DNA of 64,000 nt, taken from NCBI RefSeq assembly GCF_032452875.1, contig NC_083873.1:76195987-76259986 (forward strand), written 5' to 3'. Of this stretch, positions 46,064-57,845 are shown piece by piece. A program made the translations under genes and the position numbers. How positions within the stretch are numbered: position 1 is the first letter of the stretch; every line of letters starts with the position of its first letter. Source of the DNA: Bos javanicus (taxonomy: Eukaryota > Chordata > Mammalia > Artiodactyla > Bovidae). The notes below the pieces were generated by a model. The model worked only from the letters and a program-made list of their open reading frames with translations. It had not been told where the DNA came from and did not search any database.

Positions 46064-46964
46064 TTTTGGCAATAATGAAGAGAGGACAGCCTAGGAAAAA
46101 GAGGAAAACTGAGATTATAGATAAGGCTCTCAGACTGTGCTATTTTTTTTAATATCAAATTAAAAAAAATAATCTTAAAAGTATTGCTGTGGTTACAAAA
46201 ACTTATGGGGCATAAGACAAAGATACAGGGTGACCTGAACATTTTTATTTAAGAAATAAAGATGTAAAATATTGGTTTCAAACCTATGTTTGCTGTCTTA
46301 TTCTGACACAGCCACAGTTGAGAGGAGGTTTGAGGTGATGTATGTCCCTTGATGACTCCTTAAGCACGGAAAGATGGAGTTCAGTTAGAGAACATTTAAC
46401 TGATGGTGTATCTGACTGAGAAATCCTTTTATTTTTTTCACTTAATAAAATGAACATGAATGTATCAAGATATATTGTTATTGTAAAATCCTGAGAGTGT
46501 GAGGACAGGGGAAATAAGTGAAGACTGACTTAAGTTTTACAAATGGGAGCAGCATTCCTGAGCATAGTTAAGCTAGTAAGCCAATCACCATCTATCTCCA
46601 TACAGAGCAAAATTCAATCAAAAGCAAAAGTATATTAAAAAGTAAGTTGCTACATGTCATTGATTTTTAATAGTTGCCTATAAATAAAATTTCCATAATC
46701 AAGATGCAGTAGACATACCCTCTGGCAGCCTCACAAAAAGAAAAGTTTCAAACAAACCATTTATATTAATAAAAGTATATAACTTGGCACAATACTCCTG
46801 TCTCTTCGTGACTTTACCATACTGTGTTACTAAACTTCATTGCTAACCTTCTAAAACGTGTCTTTATACTTAATTTTAGTGCTTTGGTTGTCACTCACTA
46901 GTTAGGAGGGAAAAAAAAATTAAAACAAATTAATGAACATATTCTGTTTTGAAGTGGTTTTATA
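46064..46964. other. Unassigned DNA
   Basis: AT-rich, no gene or repeat recognised. Confidence 0.45.
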
Positions 46965-49241
46965 TTAGCAAACACCCTCTTCCAACAACATAAGAGAAGA
47001 CTCTACACATGGACATCACCAAATGGTCAATACCAAAATCAGATTAATTATATTCTTTGCAGCCAAAGATGGAGAATCTCTATACAGTCAGCAAAACCAA
47101 GACCGGGAACAGATTGTATTCAGATCATGAACTCCTTATTGCCAAATTCAGACTTAAGTTTAAAAAAAGTAGGGAAAACCACTAGACCATTCAGGTATGA
47201 CATAAATCAAATCCCTTACAATTATACAGTGGAAGTGAGAAATAGATTTAAGGGATTAGATCTGATAGAGTGCCTGAAGAACTATGGACCGAGGTTCCTG
47301 ACATTGTACAGGAGGTGGGGATCAAGACCATACCCAAGAAAAAGAAATGCAAAAAGGCAAAATGGTCATCTGAGGAGACCTTACAAAAAGAAGAGAAGTG
47401 AAAGGCAAAGGAGAAAAGGAAAGATACACCCATTTGAATGCAGAGTTCCAAAGAATAGCAAGGAGAGATAAGAAATCATTCCTCAGTGATCAATGCAAAG
47501 AAATAGAGGAAAACAACAGAATGGGAAAGACTAGAGATCTCTTCAAGAAAATTAGAGATACCAAGGGAATGTTTCATGCAAAGATGGGCTCAATAAAGGA
47601 CAGAAATGGTATGGACCTAACAGAAGCAGAAGATATTAAGAAGAGGTGGCAAGAATACACAGAACAACTACACAAACAAGATCTTCATGACGGAGATAAT
47701 CACAATGCTGTGATCACTCACCTAGAGCCAGACATCCTGGAATGCAAAGTCAAGTGGGCCTTAGGAAGCATCACTACAAACAAAGCTAGTGGAGGTGATG
47801 GAATTCCAGCTGAGCTATTTTCAAATCCTAATGCTATGAAACTGCTACACTCAATATGTCAGCAAATTTGGAAAACTCAGCAGTGGCCACAGGACTGGAA
47901 AAGGTCAGTTTTCATTCCAATCCCAAAGAAAGGCAATGCCAAGGAATGCTCAAACTACCTCACAGTTGCACTCATCTGACATGCTAGTAAAGTGATGCTC
48001 AAAACTCTGCAAGCCAGGCTTCAACAATACGTGAGCTGTGAACTTCGAGATGTTCAAGCTGATTTTAGGAAAGGCAGAGGAAACAGAGCTCAAATTGCCA
48101 CCAGCTGTTGGATCATTAAGAAAGCAAGAGACTTCCAGAAGAACATCTATTTCTGCTTTATTGACTATGCCAAAGCCTTTGACTATGTGGATCACAACAA
48201 AATGTGGAAAATTCTGAAAAAGGTGGGAATACCAGACCACCTGACCTGCCTCCTGGGAAATCTGTATGCAGGTCAAGAAGCAACAGTTAAAACTGGACAT
48301 GGAACAACAGACTGTTTCCAAATAGGGAAAGGAGTACTTCAAGGTTATATATTATCACCCTGCTTATTTAACTTATATGCAGATTACATCATGAGAAATG
48401 CTAGACTGGATGAGGCAGAAGCTGGAATCAAGATTGCCAGGAGAAGTGTGAATAACCTCAGATATACAGATGACACCACACTTATGGCAGAAGGCAAAGG
48501 AGAAGTAAAGAGCCTCTTGATGAAAGTGAAAGAGGAGAGGGAAAACGTTGGCTTAAAACTCAACATTCAGAAAACTAAGATCATGGCATCTGGTCCCATC
48601 ACTTCATGGGCAACGGATTGAGAAATGGTGGAAACAGTGACTGACTTTATTTTGAGGGGTTCCCAAATCACTGCAGATGGTGACTGTAGCCATGAAATTA
48701 GAAGACACTTGCTCCTTGGAAGAAGAGTCATGACCAACCTAGATAACATATTAAAAAGCAGGGGCATTACTTTGCTAACAAATGTCCATCTAGTCAAAGC
48801 TATGATTTTTCCATTATTCATGTATGGATGTGAGAGTTGGACTATAAAGAAAGCTGAGCACTGAAGAAGTGATGCTTTTGAACTGTGGTGTTGGAGAAGA
48901 CTCTTGAGAGTCCCTTGGCCAGCAAGGCCATCCAACCAGTCCATCCTAAAGGAAATCAGTCCTGAATATTCATTGGAGGGACTGAGGCTGAAGCTGAAAC
49001 TTAATCCTTTGGCCACCTGATGCCAAGAACTGACCTAATGCTGGAAAAGACCCTGATGCTGGGAAAGATTGAAAGCAGGAAGATAAAGGGACAACAGAGG
49101 AAGAGATGTTTGGATGGCATCACCGACTCAATGGACATGAGTTTGAGTAAACTCCGGGGGTTGGTGATGGACAGGGAAGCCTGGCGTGCTCAGTCCATTG
49201 GCTCACAAAGAGTTGGACACTACTGAGTGACTGAATTGAAG
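46965..49241 (+). mobile_element. BovB LINE, 5'-truncated inside the endonuclease region, sense
   Basis: About 2.3 kb. Starts near the end of the endonuclease ('agcaaacaccctcttccaac') and runs to the 3' end ('gtgactgaattgaagtg'). Second-longest BovB here. An (aagtg) end replaces the usual tail repeat. Confidence 0.95.
46968..49226 (+). pseudogene. BovB endonuclease tail plus reverse transcriptase, broken
   Basis: Linker region open at 47127-47471 and 47398-47979 (ERYTHLNAEFQRIARRDKKS, NKASGGDGIPAELF, FIPIPKKGNAKECSN), a stop at 47978-47980, then 47992-48621 (209 codons: FCFIDYAKAFDYVDHNKMW, GKGVLQGYILSPCLFNLYAD). The RT active site reads YTDD (48463-48474) instead of YADD, from a GCA-to-ACA change. 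A further frame, 48625-48864, carries FILRGSQITADGDCSHEIRR before the TGA at 48862, and the C terminus follows to 49226. Confidence 0.92.
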
Positions 49242-50564
49242 TGAAAGTGTTCTTTATTATATCCAGCCAGTAATACCCTCCTTTATTTTCCTCTCCTGTT
49301 ATATTTTGATATCACTGATTAACATACTGTTTATGGATACATGGGTAATTCTTGGTACTGTGGCCTGATACTTGTGGCCCTTGGATACTATTCTCTTTCT
49401 TAATTTTGATGTGTATATTTTTCCATTAAGAAAATAAGAATGTGAAAATGCAAAAACAGGTATTTTTCCAATCACTTGTTCACTGCTGCTCACTCTCTTA
49501 TTTAATACCAAGAATGCAGGTGTCAAGCGAAATTTTAAAATCAAAGCAACTTTCTTTACAGAAAGAAAATGACAGTAAACAGAAGAAAGTATTATGCATT
49601 TTATCCTAATGTTCATCAATATGTTAACTCTAAAGGAGTTACAATATACAGAACTGAATATACAGTTGCAATATACAGAACTGAAAATCTTTCCTGCAGA
49701 ACAAAAATTTATCTCCTCAATATAAAATAATTCTTAGTAATATTCTTAAGACTCTTACCTACCAGTCTTTTAGCTTAATCTATAGATCCTTTGGTATTGC
49801 TGTAGCATTTCTAAGTTGTAAGGATAGGGGAAATGTTTAGGAATTTAAGAAGCTACAAAAGAAGCACAAGCATTCCAATGAAGTTATAAGTTTGGGGAAA
49901 AAAATTAAAAATATAGTTTTGGTCAAGAGAATGCCATATTTGGAGCTTTGATAAAATTAAGCAGATTAAGCTCTAGTAAGCAACAGAAAGTGTTGTCTAC
50001 AAAATTATTTCTAAAACTTAAAACAGTGAATTAAATGAAAGCATGAACCAAAAAGCTCTAACATAAATAATAGATAAAATCTTGACTTCTGAAATAGTTA
50101 TCAAAAAAGTAATGCATAAGATGTAACCTAAATTCAAAGCCAAGAAGTTCCTGAAGTGATGTTCTATTTAACTTGGAATATTGTCATGCACCACTAATTT
50201 TTATATTAATCTTCCTCAAACAGGGAATTGGTATTGTTTTAAACTTAAAGACACCATATATTAACATTTGGTTTCAGCAGTTCAGTATTAATTTGGCCTC
50301 AGAATCTGAAGTGTAATATTTTTAATCTTGTTCTATAATTTTAAATGCTACGTGCAATAGTGAGAAAGACTTTATAATTATAGATTAACCAATTACATCA
50401 AATTATAATTATATAGTTTAATCTACTTCCAAAATATGCACAATTTCATAGTAAGTGCTTACGAGCAAAGACAATGCCTTCTGCTTTGTAAAATGTTAAC
50501 TTCTGTACATTTTTACACACAAATAAATGAAATAGGAAATTAACTGTTGAATTGTAGGATTGCT
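49242..50564. other. Unassigned repeat-poor DNA
   Basis: About 1.3 kb, AT-rich, no recognised element and no gene. The minus frame 49299-49619 (106 codons) has no domain. Confidence 0.45.
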
Positions 50565-50574
50565 AATTTCATAA

Positions 50575-51273
50575 ATTCAGTTCAGTTCAGTCGTTCAGTC
50601 ATGTGCAACACTTTGCAACCCCATGGACTACAGCATGCAATGCCTCCTTGTCCATCAACAACTCCCGAAGTTTACTCAAGCTTATGTCCTTAACTCAATG
50701 ATGAGATCCAACCATTTCATCCTCTGTTGTCCACTTCTCCTCCCGCCTTCAATCTTTCCCAGCATCAGGCTCTTTTCAAATGAGTCAACTCTTCACATCA
50801 GATGGCCAAAGATTAAGTTTCACCTTCAGCATTAGTCCTTCCAATGAATATTCAGGACTGATTTCCTTTAGGATGGACTGGTTGGATCTCCTTGCAGTCC
50901 AAGGGACTCTCAAGAGTCTTCTCCAACACCACAGTTCAAAAGCAACAATTCTTCGGCACTCAGCTTTCTTTATAGTCCAACTCTCGCATCCATACCTGAC
51001 TACTGGAAAAACCATAGTTTTGACTGGATGGACCTTCGTTGGCAAAGTAATGTCTCTGCTTTTTAATATGCTGTCTAGGTTAGTCATAAAACTTCTTCCA
51101 AGGAGCAAGCATCTTTTAATTTCATGGTTGCAATCACCATCTGCAGTGATTTTGGAGCCCCCAAAAGAAAGTCTGTCACTGTTTCCCCATCTATTTGCCG
51201 TGAAGTGATGGGACCCAATGCCATGATATTAGTTTTCTGAATGTTGAGTTTTAAGCCAACTTTTTCACTCTCC
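50575..51273 (-). mobile_element. BovB LINE, 5'-truncated, antisense, with perfect TSD
   Basis: (ttcag)n tail at 50577-50591, then antisense 3' BovB to the 'gagagtgaaaaagttgg' equivalent. A perfect 10-base target duplication, aatttcataa, at 50565-50574 and 51274-51283 defines both ends. Minus frames 50785-51108 and 51084-51281 hold the C-terminal region (KSRDITLPTKVHPVKTMVF). Confidence 0.96.
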
Positions 51274-51283
51274 AATTTCATAA

Positions 51284-51966
51284 GTTAACTTGATGTAAAA
51301 ATCACACTATATAATTACATGAGATTTGTTGATAAATCACAAGGTTTGTGGTTAAATATTTTGATATTTAACAAACATTTATAGGCCATGATTATTTAAT
51401 TAAATAATCTATTTAAATATGACATTCAAAATGATTTCTTGAAGTAGTTACTGAAACTTTTCTTTTCCTAGAAAGTCTTAGACTAGTGGTTTCCTAAGAT
51501 TTCTTCCTTATTGGAAACAGTTGAGTCTACGACTCTACGTGTCAGTTGGTTCTCAAGCTAGAGGAAACATAGGTCAATTTTATGCATATGAAATCTTCAA
51601 GGTAGCCAGGTGGAGAAGTTTGGGTCCATCACTGGTTCTGTCAGAGCCATGTATTTCAGTCTCATTCTGATTTTAGTTTGAAAAATTTCTAAAACACTAG
51701 ATTGCTTTTAGTGTAATTATGTCATATCTAACTCAGTTTAGAAAATGAGGGGGGAAAAAAAAGCCATGTGCTTCTGAGAAGATAAATTATATAGTTTAGA
51801 GAGCATAAGCTGTGTATCTTCAAGGAAAATAGAGGAGTATTCCACTAGAGGGTAAAGCTATACAATTCCCAATTTAAGAAGTACCCCCCAAAAAAAAACA
51901 AAAGGCAAATTACCATTTCTCTGAGCATACTTTATGTTCTATATTTACTCCTAGGTATAAGGATAG
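51284..51966. other. Unassigned DNA
   Basis: AT-rich; no gene or repeat recognised. Confidence 0.45.
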
Positions 51967-52245
51967 GGTGGAGAAGGCAATGGCAACCCACTCCAGTACT
52001 CTTGCCTGGAAAATCCCATGGATGGAGGGGCCTGGTAGGCTGTAGTCCATGGGGTCGCTAAGAGTTGGATACAACTGAGTGTCTTCACTTTCACTTTTCA
52101 CTTTCATGCATTGGAGAAGGAAATAGCAACGCACTCCGGTGTTCTTGCCTGGAGAATCCCAGGGACTGGGGAGCCTGGTGGGCTGGCGTCTATGGGGTTG
52201 CACAGAGTCAGACACTACTGAAGTGACTTAGCAGGAGCATGCTTT
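51967..52245 (+). mobile_element. BOV-A2 SINE, sense
   Basis: Two BovA monomers joined by the 'cttcactttcacttttcac' linker (52083-52101), ending 'gacttagcaggagc'. No clear target duplication. Confidence 0.95.
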
Positions 52246-52978
52246 GAAAACTGTTTTACCTCTTGCAATACACTGATTTTTTTTTCCCTATGGCTTTATT
52301 TTCTCATTATTGAAATGGTACCTAACACATAGATAGATTAGATTAAACAGTTCAGTTAATTTATAGTAAGTAAATTATTATATATGCCTTGTGCATAGTC
52401 ATTTTTCTATAAATGTCAATGAGATATTATTGTTATAGCCACACAATATGTGATGTATAGTTTTAAAAATGTTATATATTATTGTACATTTGAACTTTTA
52501 TTCTGTACTCTTTATTAAAGATTATATAAAATTAAAACATATATTCTTAAAGCCCTCAATTTTCATAGCATTATTATAATAAGTTGGGAAATGTTTTAAT
52601 TATTTTAATTCACCTTTAAAAGCTCATCTGAGGTTATCAATATCTGTCTGTAGTTGTAAGAATCAGATACTATCTGCAAGAAAGGAGTAGGGTTACTTTG
52701 AAAACTAAACAGAAGGTTAAAGAAATTAAGATAAGATGACCTACTGATAAACAAGTGTTATGTAAACATGTTTTAAAAGACAAATAATTGCCACATGTAT
52801 ATAAAGTAACAAGCTGCTTATTAAAATGAGTATGGCTTTAGTTTTAGAAGAAAGTGTATTTGGAGTTGAGAACCACCACAGTAGATTCTTTTATATACAA
52901 TAAGAAAATGGTACACGTTTTCTTGCCAACTTACTGCATTAACATTTTTATTTCAGCATAAATTTTAGTTTAAATATT
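52246..52978. other. Unassigned AT-rich DNA
   Basis: No gene or repeat recognised. Confidence 0.45.
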
Positions 52979-52990
52979 ATGATATTTTAA

Positions 52991-53186
52991 GTGAAGTGAA
53001 GTCCCTCAATCGTGTCTGACTTTTTGCGATCCCACGGACGGTAGCCTACCAGGCTCCGCGATCCATGGGATTTTCCAGGCAAGAATACTGGAGTGGGCTG
53101 CCATTTCCTTTTCCAGGGGATCTTCCCAACCCAGGGATCAAACCCGCTTCTCCTGCATTGCAGACAGATGCTTTACTGTCTGAGCC
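52991..53186 (-). mobile_element. Bov-tA SINE, antisense, with perfect TSD
   Basis: 'gtgaagtgaagtccctcaatc' terminus to 'actgtctgagcc' head, which lacks the last head bases. A perfect 12-base duplication, atgatattttaa, at 52979-52990 and 53187-53198. Confidence 0.97.
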
Positions 53187-53346
53187 ATGATATTTTAAAC
53201 AAATACTAAAAAATGTGATTATTTTTATATTTTAAAGTATTCCTTTGGTTACTACAGGCTTTAGCATCTAACTTGCTCCTGATACAAGGATCCCTGAAAA
53301 TTCTTAAAAATGTTAAACCACACCCACAGGAAAAGTTCTAAACTCC

Positions 53347-54300
53347 TAGAAGATATTTTCTTAACCTTAGCACTAATGGCATTTGGGGCTGAATAATCCA
53401 TCTTGGTGCATTGTGGGATGTTTACCTACAGCCATGATCTCTAATCATTAGATATATATCACCCTTTATCTATGTTTTAAGTGCATTTATTTTTAATTGA
53501 AGGATAATTACTTTATAGTATTGCTTTGGTTTCTACCAAACAACAACATGAATCAGCCATAGGTTTACCAATGTCGCCTCTCACCTGAACATCCCTTCCA
53601 CCTCCCTCCCCATCCCAACCCTCTAGGTTGTTACCAAGCCCAGGTTTGAGTTCCCTGAGTCAGACAGCAAATTCCCATTGGCTATCTATTTTACATATGG
53701 TAATGTATGTTTTCATGTTACTGTCTCCATACCTCCCACCCTCTCCTGCCCCACCCAGCATGTCCACAAATCTGTTCTCAATGTTTGTGCCTCCATTGCT
53801 GATCTGCAAATAGGTTCATCAATATCATCTTTTTAGATTCTATATATATGTGTTAGTATATGATAATTGTTTTCCTCTTTCTGACGTATTTCATTCTGTA
53901 TAATAAGCTCTAGGTTCATCTACCTCAATAGGACTGACTCAAATGTGTTCCTTTTTATGGCTGACTAATACTCCATTGTATATATATACCACAAATTCTT
54001 TATCCATTCATCCGTTGATGGACATCTAGGTTGCTTCCAAGTTCTAGCTATTGTAAATGGAGCTGCAGTGAACATTGGGTTACATGTGTCTTTTTCAGTT
54101 TTGGTTTCCTATATGCCTGGTAGTGGAATTTCTGGGTCATATGGTGATTTTATTCCTAGTTTTTAAAGGAATCTCCATACTATTCTCCATAGTGGCTGTG
54201 TCAATTTGCATTCCCACCAATAGTATAGCATCCTTTAGTTTTGATGATGAAAATATATTCAGACATTGTCAAGTGTCTCTGGTTGAGAATCACTGCTCTA
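53347..54300 (+). mobile_element. hAT-type nonautonomous DNA transposon, split by L1
   Basis: Left piece 53347-53478 ('cttaaccttagcactaatggc', 'ggtgcattgtgggatgttta', 'gccatgatctctaatcatta') and right piece 54233-54300 ('cagacattgtcaagtgtctc', ending 'ggttgagaatcactg') match a common mammalian hAT MITE whose ends are inverted 'ttctcaac/gttgagaa' repeats. The subfamily is uncertain. Confidence 0.62.
53479..54232 (-). mobile_element. Artiodactyl L1, 5'-truncated, antisense, inside hAT
   Basis: 'tttttaattgaaggataatt', 'caacaacatgaatcagcc', 'tctaggttgttaccaagcc', then ORF2 C terminus antisense ('atggctgactaatactcca', 'gggtcatatggtgatttta', 'agtggctgtgtcaatttgc'). The edges carry a probable ca(c/t)ccttta duplication. 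Confidence 0.88.
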
Positions 54301-54439
54301 GCATCACCCTTGTCCTTTATGGGGCCTGAGTAGAAAATCCTTATTGACTCTGGTGGATTAAACACCTATGCTTTCTTCCAGTCCCTCATAAAGCCTCATT
54401 AAATTGACATAAAAGGTGTAATAAGTGACCAAAAAAAAA

Positions 54440-56720
54440 AAAAAAGAAAGGACAAATATGAAGGGTTGAAAACCTTGTTATGAAGGCTGAGGTTAGAATA
54501 AACTCCAGAAAAATGGAGTTTATTCTGAAGAGTTTGAGCCCTGGAAACTCTAGACTAAAAAACATCATGAAGAACTGAGGGCAAGAGTCCAAGATTCATC
54601 AGAGGAGGGAGATAAAGTGCAGGACTGATTACTTGACTGTACCTAGTCACCCAGTACACAAAATCCTGAGAATGTCAGCATATATTGATTTAGATCCCAT
54701 AGTAAACAGATTTGGAGAATTAGTCTCTGGGGAAAATAAACCTAAAAGAAATAATGCAGAAATACAAAAGAGCATCCATTAGTTAAATTGACCAGTTGAT
54801 GAGATTAACTTTACATAAAGGCACCTTATTGCTAAATATGAATTGAAAGCCAAAGAGGATCATTCACCTAACAAAAACTCTAAATATAAGAGAAAAGAAG
54901 AAAAGAAAAAATGCAAAGAACACATTAATTTTTTAAAAAGCTAATATTTCATGGGAAATGGAAATTATTAAAGTAAGCCCATAAAAATAGACATACAGAT
55001 AATACAAATCATCTGTTAAAAAATAGGAACATAATACGATAATCAAATGAATATGAAAAAATAAAGCTGAAGAACAGCACTAAAAATAATAAAAATATAA
55101 ACAGAGGGAAATTGGAAAGGAATTAGAGAATGAGAAGATCAGTTAGGAAGTCCAGAATCCAAAGAATAGCCTCAAAAAGAAAGAACATGTGAAATAGTTC
55201 AAATATAAACTAACAAAAATTAATTCAGGGAAATATCTCTGAATTAAGGGAATTATCCTAAGTGTTATGGGCTGAATTATGTCCCCTCAAACATGTGCTG
55301 AAGTCCTAACCCCCTATACCTCAGAATGTAATTTTATTTTAAGACAGAGATTTTCAAGGAGTGATTAATTTAAAATGAGGTCCTTAGCATGGCCCCTAAT
55401 CCAGTCTGACTGGTTTCCTTATAAGAGGAATACCAGAAGACACTTAGAGACACACTTGATCAGAGGAAAGACCATGTAAGAATACAGCTAAAAGGCAGTC
55501 ATCTGTGAGTCAAAGAGAGAGACCTAGAAAGGAATTAAACTTTTTGGCACCTTGATCTTGAACTTCTAGCCTCCAGAACCATAAGAAAATATATTTCTGT
55601 TGTTTTAGCCAAAGTCTGTGGTATCTTGTTAGAACCACTCTAACAAACTAATATACGAAGAGATGAAGAAAAATGCTTATTGAGATACATCGTAGTGATG
55701 TTTCAAAACACAAAATTTGATAAAGAATAAGAAAAGTTTCCAGAGAAACAAGTCTCTCAAAAGAGAAGCATCTGAACTGTGTTATACTTCATAAAAGCAA
55801 AGCTGGAAACCAGAGGGAGCTGTCATACCTTGAAAATTCCAAGAGGAATTAATTTCCAAACTAGAATTTTTTATCCAGCCATCCTAGCAATCAGGAATGG
55901 AAGAAAATACTAGTAATGCAAGGTCTAAAAGTATTTACCTTTTATCCATTTCTTCTCAAGAGCACATTGATAGATACATCCCACCAAAGTAGAAGAGGTA
56001 ATCGAGTAAGAAGGCATGGAACTGGCAACACCAGAGATTTAAGCCAGGCAGGAAGTGAAGGGAATCCTGGAGGTGAAAATGAAGTGCTTATTATAGTGAG
56101 GACAGAGTTTTCAAAAGAAGAGTTAGACTAAAATGAAAATGAAACTTTTAGAAAAAACAAACAGACAAACATATTTGAATATGAGAGTGAATTCATGATA
56201 AAAATACAGAAAGCTAAAGGAATGAAAATGTAAGTGATCTTAACTTATGCAAAAATAAGTATAAAGAATCTTTAATATTTATACACTAAAAGGTTCAATT
56301 GTGAACAATAATTGCAGAGATAATTATGTATACTTTGGATAATAACTTTATGTACTCGCTGGCTGTATTGGGAGGGCAGTGAAAAGACAAATACATATGA
56401 AGTGAAGTACTGGGCTGATATAGAAGCTATATTTTCATCTCCTTTATAAGGAAGGTAAATAAAAGACAATACCCAGAATTAAAATTACAAACTCACAGAA
56501 CATTGTGTAAACGTATTTAGAACTAAGGAAGTGATTACTAGGAGAAATATTCAAAATAGCTGCCTCCATAAAGCAAGAATCAGAAATGAAGAGGAGTAAG
56601 GCAGGCACTGGCTTTTGTTGCTCTTATAAACCCATGAAACTTCCTGAATTTTAAAACTTTGTGCATTGGATAACTTGACCAAAAACATTTTTTGAAGACA
56701 CAGGTGACCCTGAGTCAAGC
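54440..56720 (+). mobile_element. Ancient HAL1/L1M element, sense, split by a MaLR LTR
   Basis: After an A-run (54431-54445) come A-rich ORF1-like sequence and 3' landmarks: 'aattccaagaggaattaattt' (55837), 'ctagaattttttatccagcc' (55862), 'tgcaaggtctaaaagtattta' (55917), and a terminal 'aaaaacattttttgaagac'. MaLR sequence interrupts it at 55264-55654. Coding capacity is gone. Confidence 0.6.
55264..55654 (+). mobile_element. MaLR-family solo LTR, inside HAL1/L1M
   Basis: Starts TG ('tgttatgggctgaattatgtc') and ends 'aacaaactaatata'. Internal landmarks: 'gaagtcctaaccccctatacc', 'taatccagtctgactggtttcc', 'cttctagcctccagaacc', and 'tctgttgttttagcc' with the AATAAA-like site changed to 'aaaatatatttc'. 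Flanking ctaag and cgaag (4 of 5) fit the 5-base duplication of ERVL/MaLR integration. No internal region. Confidence 0.82.
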
Positions 56721-57104
56721 CAAGTATACTGATAATCCTGATTTGAGACAAACAAATTCAGACTATCTCTAAGCATTTCTGCTTCTGCCAGGACAAGCCC
56801 CAGGAAGACTCTGGCCCAGTCCTTCTTGACGTAGACTTCACCAGCAGAATCACTGTTTGGTTTTCAATAATCTTTTTCCCTGTATTCCCTTCTAATATCC
56901 TTGGATCCTTTTTCAGGTAAAATGATTCTTACGAATTCTTCTTATAATTGGAAATTGGCCCAGATTCTTTGTGTCTTGTTTCCAGATAGGAACCCAGAAA
57001 TTCACTGAACAGAAATTCATATATTAAAACTGGTGTCTTTGATTTAAAACAGGGAACATATCTCTTTATCATTCTTCTGAATAAGACTCTTAAAATGGCC
57101 CTCT
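56721..57104. other. Unassigned DNA
   Basis: No gene or repeat recognised. Confidence 0.45.
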
Positions 57105-57312
57105 GTGTGTGCTTAGTTTCTTACTCATTTCTGACTCTTTGAGACCCCATGACCTGTAGCCTGCCAGGCTTCTCTGTTCATGGAATTCTCCAGGCAAGAA
57201 TAGTAGAGTGGGTTGCCATGCTCTCCTCTAGGGGATCTTCCCAACCCAGGGATCAAACCCAGGTCTCCCACATTGAACATGGATTCTTTACCATCTGAGA
57301 TACCAGGAAAGT
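57105..57312 (-). mobile_element. Bov-tA SINE, antisense
   Basis: 'gtgtgtgcttagtttcttac' terminus to the 'tctgagataccagg' head. Followed directly by a second partial Bov-tA in the same orientation. Confidence 0.93.
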
Positions 57313-57426
57313 GAAAGAATACTGGAGTGGATAGCCTATCCCTTCTCCAGGGGAACTTACTAACCCAGGAATAAAACTGGGGTCTCCTGCATTGCAGGAG
57401 GATTCTTTACCAGCTGAGTTACTAAT
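57313..57426 (-). mobile_element. Partial Bov-tA SINE, antisense, tandem to previous
   Basis: 'gaatactggagtggatagcc' to 'ttctttaccagctgagttac': the head half and part of the BovA unit only. Could be a truncated insertion or a partial duplication of the neighbouring SINE; divergence between the two favours separate insertion. Confidence 0.88.
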
Positions 57427-57845
57427 AGCAAATGAACAGTCTGAGGAACTAGGTCTTTGTCTTATTGCTACTTGTCTGCACTCTTGTTACATAAACCACT
57501 CTCAGAGTGGTTTACTGTTGGCACTGGGAATAAAGGCTTGCTCTTGAACTCTATTGCTAGTTGTAGTTCCCTCCCTGACATTCTTCCCTCCTTCTTTTAT
57601 TCTTTCCTTCCTTTCATCCAATTATTCATGATTCATGCAACACACAATGGCAATTTATCTGTTGTCAGGCCTCACTAATGATGTTTTTCTTTAAAGAGGA
57701 TTTGCAAAATCTCTGCCTCTTAAGCCCTGCCTTCACATCAAGTTGCTATCTCTTTACTGATATTGCTGCCTGGACTGAGTACTGCCTCCTCCTCTCATCA
57801 TTATTTAGAACTTTTCTCCAGAAGCCACTGATTAAAGTCATGCTG
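57427..57845. other. Unassigned DNA with a short perfect palindrome
   Basis: An 11-base-arm inverted repeat with one central base lies at 57492-57514. Bases 57515-57560 ('gggaataaaggcttgctctt') look like an LTR R/U5 end, but nothing upstream confirms it. Confidence 0.4.
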
